A stretch of 64,000 bases of DNA, taken from positions 1 to 64,000 of the forward strand of contig CALJGL010000007.1 of the NCBI GenBank assembly GCA_938075155.1, read 5' to 3'. Positions 44,216-53,820 of the stretch are shown here, piece after piece (position 1 is the first letter of the stretch; the number at the start of each line of letters is the position of its first letter). The stretch comes from UBA12191 sp009937185. GTDB lineage: Bacteria; Planctomycetota; UBA8108; UBA1146. The translations under genes and the position numbers were made by a program. The notes under the pieces are model-generated. The model searched no databases, was not told the origin of the DNA, and was given only the letters and a program-made list of their open reading frames with translations.

Positions 44216-46603
44216 ATGAATAAGTTTGATCAAGCCTTTATCAAACAGGCTCACAAACAAGGACTGCTTGATGAGAATGCAGTTCGATCGATTGCGGAAG
44301 ATTCTGAAAGCGATAAAAGCATTCAGGATAAGGTTGTTGCGGGTGGACACATGACGGCTACTCAGGCCAACAGAATTGCCCGAGCTGTCAGAACTACTCT
44401 CCCACCCGAGATTCCCGGTTATAAATTCCTGAGCCCCCTCGGAACTGGAACTACCAGTGTTGTTTGGAAAGCCGAACAAATCTCTTTGAGTAAGACTATC
44501 GCTATCAAGGTCTTTTCTAATTCAGGTTCCGAAGATCACTTTAAAAGTCTTATCTCAGAAGCACGGAATGCTGCCCGTCTGAATCATCCGCATATCGTTC
44601 ATGCATTAGATGCAGGAATGACGGGAGACGTCTGCTGGTTTTCCATGGAATATGTTGAAGGTGAAACACTTCAACAAAAGTTGAAACGCCGAGGAGCACT
44701 GTCTGATAGAGAAGTCTGCGAGTTAGCCCTTTGTATTTCCCAAGCACTTTCACATGCTCACAAGGCTGGACTTCTTCACAGAGACCTAAAGCCTGCTAAC
44801 ATTCTTATCTCAGACGATGGAACCCCCAAAATTACAGATTTGGGTCTCGCCGTTTCGACCGACAAAGGAAAACAGCTTGAGCATTCTGAATTGCTCAAAG
44901 GAACTCCTCATTATATTTCACCAGAACAAATCAAGGGTGAGCGAGTCGATGAAAAAAGCGATCTCTATTCACTCGGAGCAACTCTCTATCACTGCCTCAC
45001 TGGAAAGCCCCCCTTTGAGGCAGACAGCAATAAAGAAATACTCAAGAAACACGTCAAAGAAGAAGTCATCCCTGTTGTCACAATTTCTGGAAAAGAATCC
45101 TTTCTAGATGCAGTTACAGAGAAGTTGCTTTCTAAGAATCCTGACGATCGATATGCCAGTGCAGATGAATTGATAGAAACACTCAATAATCTGGAAAACA
45201 CGGGAAAAGGATCACAAAGATCTGATGGCAGAAAAAGAAGACGGAATCCTGCTGCGCCTAAAGTCACAGCCCCTTCCAACAGACAGGTAGGAGGCTCCTC
45301 GCGGGCAGACCTGAGAAGTAATAAAACCATGATCACCAAGATCGGGACCGGAATAGGATTGCTCCTCTCTGTGTTCATGATTTTCTCGGCACTCTCTCAA
45401 GCCTCCAAAGGAAAACCGGATTTCGAAGTCATTCGAGAGGAGAGAAAGTCCGAAGTCAGCAAGCTCAAGATCGAGCGACGTATGAGCGCTGACGAAAAAG
45501 ATTATTTACGTCATGAAGAGAGTGGTAGCACTAGCCTGACATCGATTCTCGCTCAGGACCAAGATCTCCAAATTCGCGCACTCAAAGCAGCGCTAAGATC
45601 CTTTGGTAATACGAAGTCCTCTGTCCGAATGGTTGAGCAACTCGATTTTCTCCAAGGAAAAATCGTCGAAGATCGTCAAGCAGATGGTCGCACAATCCTT
45701 GCTCAAGCACGCGCCCTAGCAGGGGAGGGTCGCCTATGGAACGCTATTGAAACCTTGGACGAACGTCCCAGGTCGGCACGTCAGGATCGGGAGCTCAACT
45801 CTGAAATCGAAAAACTGCTCTCCGTGTGGGAAGATCAGATTGATGACCTCTACGAATCCGACAGCCAAAAAGTAGAATTCCACCGCAGTAGAAGAGAATT
45901 CGATACTTCTCTTACGCTGATCGAAAACATTAAGTCCTATGCAGATCCTGACCTGATCGCAGAAGCTGAAAAAATCCAAGAACAAATCCTCATCGAGAAA
46001 GCCACCTTCGTAAAACAAGAAGGAGAAAAACGAAGGGGAGAAGAGTTCGCCAGTTACAAAGCGATTTGGCCTCAGTACCGCGTGCTCGCAAATAACAGAG
46101 ACATCAAAGCGATGATCAGTCTGGCAGTAGGCCTAGACAGTGAACTTGCGATTGAGGAGTTCAAATCACGGATCAATACAGATCTCGAAGCTTTTCAGAT
46201 ACTCGACGGCTTTATCAAGAACTCACTTCAAGCCATGGTCGAAAAGGGTGAAGACAAGAAAGAAATAGAACTAGTAAGAGTCCCCTTAAAGGGAAGTACC
46301 AGAGACAGAAAAGATCGAGGAGTCGTCGAACGAGTCGACACCGAAAATGTCTGGCTACGCCTCTCCGACCAAAATGCTGTTATGCCATTCCGAATAAATG
46401 AGCTGAAAGATGCATTTATTTTTCAGCAAGTCGCTGAAAAATTTGGGAAGTCTTCACAGGAGTACCGAATACCTATGGGGATCCTGACTATCTATAGGGG
46501 CAATTTCGATGTCGCATCGGAGCACTTCAGAGTTCTCAAATCAAAAGGAGCAAATCCTGAGACATGGGAAGCGTTACTGGAATGGGCGCGTCGAAATTCC
46601 TGA
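44216..46603 (+). CDS. Transmembrane Ser/Thr protein kinase
   Basis: A Hanks-type kinase of 795 residues. A short helical N-terminal domain precedes the kinase domain (about 68-330): glycine loop GTGTTSVVWK, catalytic lysine K98 in AIK, HRDLKPAN (188-195), metal motif DLG in place of DFG, and GTPHYISPEQ. A membrane helix lies at about 378-396, with a 400-residue helical C-terminal part on the far side. Start set at the third possible start codon, five bases after GGAG. Such kinases sense envelope conditions; the target is unknown. It is divergent from the peptidase fusion. Confidence 0.85.
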   Translation: MNKFDQAFIKQAHKQGLLDENAVRSIAEDSESDKSIQDKVVAGGHMTATQANRIARAVRTTLPPEIPGYKFLSPLGTGTTSVVWKAEQISLSKTIAIKVFSNSGSEDHFKSLISEARNAARLNHPHIVHALDAGMTGDVCWFSMEYVEGETLQQKLKRRGALSDREVCELALCISQALSHAHKAGLLHRDLKPANILISDDGTPKITDLGLAVSTDKGKQLEHSELLKGTPHYISPEQIKGERVDEKSDLYSLGATLYHCLTGKPPFEADSNKEILKKHVKEEVIPVVTISGKESFLDAVTEKLLSKNPDDRYASADELIETLNNLENTGKGSQRSDGRKRRRNPAAPKVTAPSNRQVGGSSRADLRSNKTMITKIGTGIGLLLSVFMIFSALSQASKGKPDFEVIREERKSEVSKLKIERRMSADEKDYLRHEESGSTSLTSILAQDQDLQIRALKAALRSFGNTKSSVRMVEQLDFLQGKIVEDRQADGRTILAQARALAGEGRLWNAIETLDERPRSARQDRELNSEIEKLLSVWEDQIDDLYESDSQKVEFHRSRREFDTSLTLIENIKSYADPDLIAEAEKIQEQILIEKATFVKQEGEKRRGEEFASYKAIWPQYRVLANNRDIKAMISLAVGLDSELAIEEFKSRINTDLEAFQILDGFIKNSLQAMVEKGEDKKEIELVRVPLKGSTRDRKDRGVVERVDTENVWLRLSDQNAVMPFRINELKDAFIFQQVAEKFGKSSQEYRIPMGILTIYRGNFDVASEHFRVLKSKGANPETWEALLEWARRNS

Positions 46604-46621
46604 CACCTCGGGCTGGGTCGA

Positions 46622-47218
46622 TCATTGATCCAGCATTGAGGAGATCCTTTTCCAATCCTGCTCATCGTCCACGTCTTCGAGGACCAAAGGATTATCTGTT
46701 TCAACATGATCAATATTGACGCCCTCGCTTGCAATCAATGCTCTGAGGTGCGGTGGACCGTCTTCACGAACAAGTCGTGATACGACCTCGCGTCGAATCA
46801 ACACTGGGTGGCCCCGCTTAAACTGATATGAAGGAACCCAAACATCCGCAAGAGTGTTGACCTCGGACTGCTCGATAAGAGCCTCTACATCTTTCGACCC
46901 AATGCCGATGACATCTACCGGATGAATCAACAAACAATCCCATTCACCAGGCTCTTCTATCGCTCGAATAATACTGGAGACGGGCCCTGCAGATGGGTCT
47001 TCATTCTTTATATGTTTCAGTTCTCGACACTGGGCTTCTTCTACGATCAGGTCCGAATGACGACCGCCTTCAACAATGAAGACTTCATCGCAACCCCCCA
47101 GATGGAGTGCTCTTTGCAGCCTCAACAATACAGATTCTCCGGCAATACTTAAAAGTGCCTTGGGCCGGCCTAAGCGCATAGAGTCACCGGCAGCAGTAAT
47201 GACTCCTCTTATTTTCAC
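46622..47218 (-). CDS. MocA-like nucleotidyltransferase
   Basis: A 198-residue NTP-transferase of the MobA/MocA type, which couples a nucleotide to molybdopterin in members of known function. The nucleotide-binding N-terminus reads ITAAGDSMRLGRPKALL, the AAG..RLG.PK pattern, and LLIHPVDVIGIGS corresponds to the DqP metal motif, here HPVD. GHPVLIRREV is also typical. It starts with GTG, sharing one base with the stop of the JAMM-DinG gene, so the pair is co-transcribed. Specificity for molybdopterin (CTP) over sugar substrates is not proven. Confidence 0.75.
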   Translation of the reverse strand: MKIRGVITAAGDSMRLGRPKALLSIAGESVLLRLQRALHLGGCDEVFIVEGGRHSDLIVEEAQCRELKHIKNEDPSAGPVSSIIRAIEEPGEWDCLLIHPVDVIGIGSKDVEALIEQSEVNTLADVWVPSYQFKRGHPVLIRREVVSRLVREDGPPHLRALIASEGVNIDHVETDNPLVLEDVDDEQDWKRISSMLDQ

Positions 47219-49881
47219 TATAGAGTCTCTCCCACTTCATCGATCGCAAAGAATGATTCGATGGCAGTCCTGACCTGATTCCATGGTCCCTGTACCCTTC
47301 GACAATCAGGAAGGCTATTCAGGAATCTTTTGCCATAGGGGCGCTGAATCATTCGAGTATCTGCTATGACAACAACACCACGATCTTCTACCGTCCGAAT
47401 CAACCGACCAAACCCTTGCCTCAAACCGAGAACGGCTCGGGGCAGTGCTAAGTGAGCAAATGGGCTTTTCCCTCTCGATTCAAGTTCTTCTGCACGACCC
47501 TGCTCTAGAGGATGATTCGGTATCTTGAAGGGAAGCCGAGGAATCACAACGCACGAAAGAGCAGCCCCCGGTACATCAATACCTTCCCAATAAGACTGAT
47601 TTCCCAATAGAACAGCTCTTCCAGAATCCACAAATTGTCTTAACAACTCTGTGCGTGGGGCTTCTCCTTGAACAAGGAGAGGCATTCCCAAAGATTGCAG
47701 CACTGGGCGAATCTTGGTTGCACAATCACGTAATGCCCGATGCGATGTAAACAGAACAAATGTCCGTCCTTTTGCACCTCTCACCGAGTCAATAATGATC
47801 TCATTCACCTTCGTGGCATATCCAGACCGATCGGGTTCCGGAACATCTTCAGGCAACCCTAACAAAACTTGCTCATCCCAGAGGAAGGGTGATTCAAAAT
47901 CTTCCTGCTTGAGACGTTCCTTCTCGACCTGATCCCAGCCCAAGCGATCCGCTAAAAATGACCAAGATTCTCCGACTCTCAAAGTAGCACTGGTTTGGAT
48001 CACTGTTGAAAGTGGGCGGTATAGATGCTCGGCGAGAAGTTCATCTACTTTTAAGGGGGCAGCTCGAACGAGAAGCTGTTTTTGTGGCTTTGTCGTCATC
48101 TCAACCCAAGGTTGTATGCCACCACCCGCTCCAAGAACAAAGTCAACAGATTGAATCTGTTCACGAACCGCCCTAAGGGCTGACCTTATCTCTGCCAGAC
48201 CCGCCTGATATTCGACCTCAGGCTCAAACGAATCATCTTCAAGGAGATCAGCACATGTTTGTAACAGTCCCCTCAACCCTTCAAGGCTATCTCTGGCGTC
48301 CATGAGCGGTGGAGAGATCACGGTCATAGGCATGTGACCATCTCGCTCTCCCAAGCGCGCCATCAACGATCCATCGCGTCTCCCTGAATCCCCTGCCAGA
48401 TGTCGAGAGTCATTTAAACGTATCTCTAGGCGATCCAGTGCCGCTTCAACTTCCGTTCGTACTATTCCTACTCTAGGAATAATCTTCATTGCCAAAAGTT
48501 CCAAAGCTTCGCTCTGTTTATGACGGGCCAGATGTGATTGGAGCCACGGTAATCGCCCTCCTGCTTTGCCGCGCCTCTTTCTTGGTGAGAGAAGCCGACC
48601 GAGAACTTTAAGAAGCCCTCTTCGTGAGACCTCAGCACCTAGGTGATGACTGGCGACATCCTCAAGATGATGAGCTTCGTCGAATACAACCTTTTGGTAT
48701 CCAGGAATGACAAGATCTGACTCGTAATCGCCACGTGCTCTTCTCAACTTGAGGTCTGCAAAGAAAAGATGGTGATTGACGATAACGACATGTGCACCAA
48801 ACGCTTTTCTTCGAGCCTCGTAATAGAAACACTCTCTGTAGTGAGGACATCTTGCTTTTAACGATTGGTCAGAAGTCGATTGGAAATCAGCCCATATCTC
48901 TTCCGGAACCTCTCCTGGCATTTCTTGGCGGGTCCCCAGAGTCGGCTCTGCAAGCCTATCGATAATGTCTGCAATCCAGCCTTCTCGTTCATCATCTCCG
49001 GTGAATAACTCTGGCTCAGAAGAGACCTGCTCTGTTTTTCTTTTACAGGCATAATTCCCTCGACCTTGAATCAGAGCAAACTTGAAATCTATCCCTAAAA
49101 TTCTCTGTAAGGTCGGCAAGTCCCTGTGTGCTAATTGTTCACCTAAAGGAATTGTAGCCGTAGAGATCACGACCCGGCCACGGTTCTTCACTGCCCAAAG
49201 AATCGAAGGAACGAGATAAGCGAACGACTTACCAATTCCGGTCCCTGCTTCGAGTGCGGCGACGTCTCCATTATTCAGCGAGCGAGTAACAGAAAGCGCC
49301 ATTCGAAGTTGGCCTGATCTTTCTTCGAAATCCGGAAGCATCTTACTGAATGCTCCGGATTTCCCGAGAATCTCTTCGATCTCAGATGCTTCGACCGGTA
49401 CTTCTTTTCTTTCAGGAAACGGTTCAACAACCCGGTTCAGGCGAGTGGCGTCATTATTGATAATGAAGAAACCCAAACGTCGGGCCCCCGCTTCAGAAGC
49501 GATCGATAGATCCGCAGGGCTTGGAGTGAGATCTCCACCCGGATGATTATGGATGAGGACATGAAAGCCTTCGTCTGCCCTAGAAAGGAATACAGGAACA
49601 GCATTTGCCGTTCCACGGGCTACCACTTCAAAGCCATCAATAGTCCCGGATTCGTCCAGTGTTCCTAAAAAGAACACTTCGTTGAATCCTGCTTCCTCGA
49701 TAGCTCGAGCAAACCGTTCTCTGATTCCAGCGGACATCAGATTTTTGGTATTCAGGCCCTCGGTCTTCCCCAAGTTGTCACCTTTCGATCCTGGATCGGC
49801 ATTAAAAAATGAATCCGGCGCAAGAAGGACATCATCATCCCCACGAGTGCACTCGCAAGGGGAGCAATCAGACATTTCCAC
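47218..49881 (-). CDS. RadC-like JAMM domain fused to a DinG-type helicase
   Basis: An 887-residue fusion. Residues 50-155 are a RadC-like JAMM domain with HNHPGGDLTPSPAD (H111, H113, S121, D124). The rest is a DinG/XPD superfamily-2 helicase: Walker A AGTGIGKS (212-219), DEAH (401-404), and GLRQGFGRLIR near the end. DinG binds a 4Fe-4S cluster through four cysteines; here C279, C345 and C351 are present but the second position is S340, at exactly the right spacing. GTG start is kept; ATG two codons later is possible. Probably acts on DNA structures; the JAMM role is unknown. Confidence 0.85.
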   Translation of the reverse strand: MEMSDCSPCECTRGDDDVLLAPDSFFNADPGSKGDNLGKTEGLNTKNLMSAGIRERFARAIEEAGFNEVFFLGTLDESGTIDGFEVVARGTANAVPVFLSRADEGFHVLIHNHPGGDLTPSPADLSIASEAGARRLGFFIINNDATRLNRVVEPFPERKEVPVEASEIEEILGKSGAFSKMLPDFEERSGQLRMALSVTRSLNNGDVAALEAGTGIGKSFAYLVPSILWAVKNRGRVVISTATIPLGEQLAHRDLPTLQRILGIDFKFALIQGRGNYACKRKTEQVSSEPELFTGDDEREGWIADIIDRLAEPTLGTRQEMPGEVPEEIWADFQSTSDQSLKARCPHYRECFYYEARRKAFGAHVVIVNHHLFFADLKLRRARGDYESDLVIPGYQKVVFDEAHHLEDVASHHLGAEVSRRGLLKVLGRLLSPRKRRGKAGGRLPWLQSHLARHKQSEALELLAMKIIPRVGIVRTEVEAALDRLEIRLNDSRHLAGDSGRRDGSLMARLGERDGHMPMTVISPPLMDARDSLEGLRGLLQTCADLLEDDSFEPEVEYQAGLAEIRSALRAVREQIQSVDFVLGAGGGIQPWVEMTTKPQKQLLVRAAPLKVDELLAEHLYRPLSTVIQTSATLRVGESWSFLADRLGWDQVEKERLKQEDFESPFLWDEQVLLGLPEDVPEPDRSGYATKVNEIIIDSVRGAKGRTFVLFTSHRALRDCATKIRPVLQSLGMPLLVQGEAPRTELLRQFVDSGRAVLLGNQSYWEGIDVPGAALSCVVIPRLPFKIPNHPLEQGRAEELESRGKSPFAHLALPRAVLGLRQGFGRLIRTVEDRGVVVIADTRMIQRPYGKRFLNSLPDCRRVQGPWNQVRTAIESFFAIDEVGETL

Positions 49882-49933
49882 CCATCTGGTTTAGAAAAAG
49901 AGCCTGATCCTATTGGCCTGTATTTGTTTCAGA

Positions 49934-49973
49934 TAAAAAAATCTCCCTGTCCGGAAATCTACCGGACAGGGAG
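49934..49973 (-). terminator. Terminator of the dockerin-protein gene
   Basis: CTCCCTGTCCGG (49943-49954) pairs perfectly with CCGGACAGGGAG (49962-49973) around a seven-base loop. On the minus strand a T run follows (plus-strand A run from 49935). It lies 30 bases beyond the stop. Confidence 0.92.
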
Positions 49974-50002
49974 GAATTTGATCTCAACAATTGACAGGCG
50001 GG

Positions 50003-51760
50003 TTAGCAGCCGCTCGTCGCAGACTGGCAATCCAATGGATCGGTATCGGTGGGATCAACTCCACAGTTAATACCTGGCGCTGGAGGCTCAGCAGCACCAC
50101 TAAAGAGGAAACCCAGTAGTGAAACTGCATCCGCAATGTTGAGGCCACCGTCATCATTGGTGTCTCCAGAATCGGAACAGCCAGGTTCAGCGGCTCCACT
50201 GAAGAGGAATCCGAGAAGAGCCACAGCGTCTGCAATATTAATCGCAGAGTCTGAGTTGACGTCACCTCTTCGGAATTGAATCCCCGTAACACATCCAGGC
50301 GCACTGGAGCAATCCGGGTCGTCACAATCTGCTAATGAATCGCCGTCGTCGTCCAATCCATTTGAACAATCTTCAACTGGCGTGGGACCACCCGGTCCGA
50401 AATCATTTCCATACAAGGTGCAGGAGATACCGGTGAACACAAACTCGGCAGAGTAAGATTCATTCGTTCCATCCCCGTCACCGTCAACATCTGGGAAGAT
50501 TCCAAACTGGTTCAGTACATCGACCAAGGTTCCAGAAAAAGGAGCTGGCGCAGGAAGTGTGATCAAGAATGACTCGGTAAGGAACGCAGCTGTTGGCGTG
50601 CTTGAGAACTCGAAAATTCCCGGGGTTGCCGTTTCACTGAAATTAGCTTCCACGGTCAAGTTGTTTAGCGGAATACCAGAAATCACGATGGTTCCCGGTC
50701 CAGCGCTCAAGAAACCGTCAGTGATACTACCACCTGGAAATGACGAAATCGGGTTTCCATTATCGTCGTATGAATCGGCAGTGAGCAGGAACGAATTTAA
50801 TCCATCGAAGTTATTCGTAGGATCGCCGTCTTCATCGACACCGTCCCATGTCTTCAATGTGATATCAGGGTCATTGAAGTAGGTAGGATCGTCGAGGTCG
50901 TCCACTTGCAGAAGAAATGGATCAGAAGTCAGATTTGCTTCGAGCAGTGCATTCAGTCCATCGGCAAGGAGCGGATTACTTCCGAGAATTCCTCCAGTGA
51001 CGACTTGGCTTGTTGCGACAAATCCGTCCAGGGGAGTCGGATCAACAGGAGTGATCTCACAGGAAATTCCAGAGAAAACAAATTCCGCAGAGTATGAATC
51101 GTTTGTTCCATCTCCATCGGCATCTGTATCAGGGAAAATTCCAAACTGGTTCAACACATCCACAAGGGTTCCGGTAAACGGATCCGGTGCGGGAAGTGTG
51201 ATCAAAAAAGATTCCGTCAAAAAGGCTGCTGTAGGAGTACTCGTAAACTCGAATATTCCAGGAGTTGCAGTTTCGCTAAAGTTCGCGCTCACTGTGAGGT
51301 CATTGAGTGGAATTCCAGAAATGATAATCGTTCCTGGTCCAGCTGTCAGAAGACCATTCGTAATGTTTCCGCCGGGGAATGAAGAAACAAATCCTCCGGT
51401 TACGGGATCCATTGAATCTGGAGTGACGACGAACATGTTCGTTCCGGAGCCGTTATTGGTGAAATCGCCATCTCTGTCGACACCAGAAAATGCATTCAAA
51501 ACGATATCGGGATCATTGGTGTAGGTAGGGTCGTCCAAGTTTGCGACCTCGAGCAGGAACGGGGAGTTCGCTAGGTTACTGGCCAACAGAGCATTGAGCC
51601 CGTCCGCCAAAAGGGGATTAGATCCCAATATTCCGCCAGTGACTTCCTGACTAGTTGCCACAAAGGCAGGGCGAACATGATCTGCTTGCGCAACTGCGCC
51701 ACAAATAAATTGTCCCGCCGCAATAAATAGAGCAGCTATCAAAATGGTAAATTTGTTCAT
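50003..51760 (-). CDS. Secreted duplicated-domain protein with dockerin-like C-terminus
   Basis: A 585-residue secreted protein. A signal peptide (1-25, AVAQA cleavage) is followed by two similar beta-rich modules (33-234 and 247-447), a cysteine/aspartate stretch CSNGLDDDGDSLADCDDPDC, and a dockerin-like region (498-558) with two NIADAV..LLGFLFSGAAEP repeats and calcium-type loops (GDVNSDSA, GDTNDDGG). Dockerins bind cohesins or act in surface attachment; here the partner is not known. GAGGAGG lies four bases before the ATG, and a perfect terminator follows. Such repeats are frequent in Planctomycetota and related groups. Confidence 0.85.
   Translation of the reverse strand: MNKFTILIAALFIAAGQFICGAVAQADHVRPAFVATSQEVTGGILGSNPLLADGLNALLASNLANSPFLLEVANLDDPTYTNDPDIVLNAFSGVDRDGDFTNNGSGTNMFVVTPDSMDPVTGGFVSSFPGGNITNGLLTAGPGTIIISGIPLNDLTVSANFSETATPGIFEFTSTPTAAFLTESFLITLPAPDPFTGTLVDVLNQFGIFPDTDADGDGTNDSYSAEFVFSGISCEITPVDPTPLDGFVATSQVVTGGILGSNPLLADGLNALLEANLTSDPFLLQVDDLDDPTYFNDPDITLKTWDGVDEDGDPTNNFDGLNSFLLTADSYDDNGNPISSFPGGSITDGFLSAGPGTIVISGIPLNNLTVEANFSETATPGIFEFSSTPTAAFLTESFLITLPAPAPFSGTLVDVLNQFGIFPDVDGDGDGTNESYSAEFVFTGISCTLYGNDFGPGGPTPVEDCSNGLDDDGDSLADCDDPDCSSAPGCVTGIQFRRGDVNSDSAINIADAVALLGFLFSGAAEPGCSDSGDTNDDGGLNIADAVSLLGFLFSGAAEPPAPGINCGVDPTDTDPLDCQSATSGC
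50420..51664. repeat. Internal 642-bp direct repeat within the dockerin-protein gene
   Basis: Two copies, about 51059-51664 and 50420-51022, code modules whose starts lie 214 residues apart. Both contain VTGGILGSNPLLADGLNALL, DLDDPTY, NFSETATPGIFEF and TLVDVLNQFGIFPD, the closest matches being identical in protein. This is a tandem duplication within one gene. Confidence 0.9.
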
Positions 51761-51992
51761 GAGTCCTCCTCAATGAGAATAAATCAGTTTCTAATGTAAC
51801 AATTACAGAGCCTCTACAATTTATTATTCCGTAGTATTGAGCCCGATCAATAAAACTCTGACTCACCTGACACCCTAACAGCGACCTTTTCCGACATTCC
51901 TGACATGCCACTTCACGATAAAGGGTTCTATATTAAGGACTTAATAAGAAGTAAATCGGTGGATATTGCATGAAATCGGGCGGCTTGTTTTC

Positions 51993-52035
51993 CAAAAAAA
52001 AATCGGGTCGAGGCGATCTCTCGCCTCGACCCGAT
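51993..52035 (-). terminator. Terminator of the ATP synthase operon
   Basis: A 15-bp perfect stem (52002-52016 with 52021-52035, core GGGTCGAGGCGA) with loop TCTC is followed on the minus strand by eight T residues. It lies 21 bases after the atpC stop. The 230 bases from here to the dockerin gene hold no gene; they include an AT-rich stretch (51930-51955) that could carry that gene's promoter. Confidence 0.95.
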
Positions 52036-52056
52036 CATATTTCGATAAAACCTGAA

Positions 52057-52320
52057 TCAAGATTCCTGAAGACCCTCTGCCAGAATCGAAATGTGATTAT
52101 CGAGAACTTCCATGAACCCACCCCGAATGGTCCATCTCTTCTCCCCCTCAGACTCGGTTCTCAACATGAGAGGACCGTCTCCAAGAGCGGTGATCAAAGG
52201 TGCATGGTTTGGTAATATCCCCACACGCCCATCCAGAGCATGAGCCTCTACGAAAGAGACCTGCCCGTCGAAGACGGAACCCTCGGGCGAGAGTAACTGA
52301 CAGTGAAGACTCCCAGCCAT
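52057..52320 (-). CDS. atpC: ATP synthase epsilon subunit, short form
   Basis: An 87-residue epsilon subunit, consisting of the N-terminal beta-sandwich only (LHCQLLSPEGSVFDGQV, VEAHALDGRVGILPNHAPLITALGDG, GGFMEVLDNHISILAE). Typical epsilon has about 130 residues; the missing C-terminal helix pair is the part that inhibits ATP hydrolysis and binds ATP. The stop is followed by the operon terminator, so this is the natural end. It lies four bases after atpD. Confidence 0.92.
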   Translation of the reverse strand: MAGSLHCQLLSPEGSVFDGQVSFVEAHALDGRVGILPNHAPLITALGDGPLMLRTESEGEKRWTIRGGFMEVLDNHISILAEGLQES

Positions 52321-52324
52321 GAAT

Positions 52325-53764
52325 CTAGCCCTCGGCTTTCATCTTGTCAGCCTTCTCGACTGCTTCTTCAATCGTTCCAACATACATGAAGGCCTGCTCG
52401 GGAAGATGATCGTGCTTACCCTCGACCAACTCTTTGCAGGAACGAACGGTGTCCGCCACTTCAACATACTTACCTGTGAATCCGGTGAAGACTTCTGCAA
52501 CACTGAACGGCTGCGAGAAGAATCTTTCGATTCGACGGGCACGACCCACGAGGATTTTGTCGTCCTCGGACAGTTCGTCCATTCCAAGAATGGCGATGAT
52601 GTCTTGAAGGTCACGGTAACGCTGCAGGATTTGCTGTACTTCACGAGCAACGCTGTAGTGCTCCTCACCCACGATTTGTGGATCAAGAATTCTTGACGTC
52701 GAGGACAACGGATCGATGGCGGGATAGATTCCCTTACCCGAAATCTTACGGTCAAGAACTGTCGTCGCATCCAAGTGAGCGAAAGCTGTTGCCGGAGCGG
52801 GGTCCGTCAAATCGTCAGCAGGAACATAGATAGCCTGCACCGAAGTGATGGAACCTTTCTTCGTAGAAGTAATACGTTCCTGAAGCATTCCCATCTCTGT
52901 CGCCAGAGTCGGCTGATATCCCACAGCACTGGGCATACGCCCTAGAAGTGCCGATACTTCAGATCCCGCTTGCGAGAAGCGGAAGATGTTATCGACGAAG
53001 ACGAGAACGTCAGACCCTGAGGTATCTCTGAAATGCTCGGCCATTGTCAGAGCAGACAGGGCGACACGTAGTCTCGCACCGGGCGGCTCGTTCATTTGAC
53101 CAAAGACCAGAACAGTACGATCCAGAACGCTGAATTCATTGCCGTCATCTGTTTTAACAACGGCCTCCTTCATCTCATTCCAGAGGTCATTACCCTCTCG
53201 GGTTCTCTCACCTACACCGGCAAAGCAGGAGTATCCACCATGCTTCGTCGCGACGTTGTTGATGAGTTCCTGGATCAGAACGGTCTTACCCAGTCCTGCT
53301 CCCCCGAAGAGACCTGTTTTTCCACCCTTGGAGTAGGGTGTCAAAAGATCGATGACCTTGATCCCCGTCTCAAAAACCTGTGTTGAAGCTTCGAGTTCAT
53401 CGAATGGGATGGCCTCTTTATGGATCGGACGATACTCACTCACCTCAGCGGGTGGCAACTTGTCCACCGGTTCGCCAAGGAGATTGAACACTCGACCCAA
53501 AACTTCTTCACCCACAGGAACCTTAATGGGAGAACCGGTATCGGAGATTTCCATGTTGCGAACGACACCATCCGTTGAGGCCATGGCGACCGCTCGAACC
53601 CTGTTTCCTCCGAGGTGCTGTTGCACTTCGAGAGTTAACTGGATTTGACCTTGGTCAATCTTCAACGCGTTGTATATCGGAGGAAGGTGTCCTTCGGGGT
53701 ATTCGGCATCAATCGTTGCACCGATCACCTGAACTACTTTACCGACGTTTGCATTTTCACTCAC
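52325..53764 (-). CDS. atpD: ATP synthase beta subunit
   Basis: The catalytic subunit of F1, 479 residues. Walker A reads GGAGLGKT (154-161; usually GGAGVGKT), followed by GVGERTREGNDL, VFVDNIFRFSQAGSEVSALLGRMPSAVGYQPTL (Walker B and the DELSEED-preceding region) and DELSEDDK in the lever position. Start chosen as the GTG giving MSENANVGKVVQ, with GGGAG 8 bases upstream; 13 more open codons precede it. It follows atpG in the standard order. Confidence 0.96.
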   Translation of the reverse strand: MSENANVGKVVQVIGATIDAEYPEGHLPPIYNALKIDQGQIQLTLEVQQHLGGNRVRAVAMASTDGVVRNMEISDTGSPIKVPVGEEVLGRVFNLLGEPVDKLPPAEVSEYRPIHKEAIPFDELEASTQVFETGIKVIDLLTPYSKGGKTGLFGGAGLGKTVLIQELINNVATKHGGYSCFAGVGERTREGNDLWNEMKEAVVKTDDGNEFSVLDRTVLVFGQMNEPPGARLRVALSALTMAEHFRDTSGSDVLVFVDNIFRFSQAGSEVSALLGRMPSAVGYQPTLATEMGMLQERITSTKKGSITSVQAIYVPADDLTDPAPATAFAHLDATTVLDRKISGKGIYPAIDPLSSTSRILDPQIVGEEHYSVAREVQQILQRYRDLQDIIAILGMDELSEDDKILVGRARRIERFFSQPFSVAEVFTGFTGKYVEVADTVRSCKELVEGKHDHLPEQAFMYVGTIEEAVEKADKMKAEG

Positions 53765-53820
53765 GGGTTTGACTCCCGTCTCTCTACCCAGTGATCGAAT
53801 CACCGGAGTACATGTTTAAA

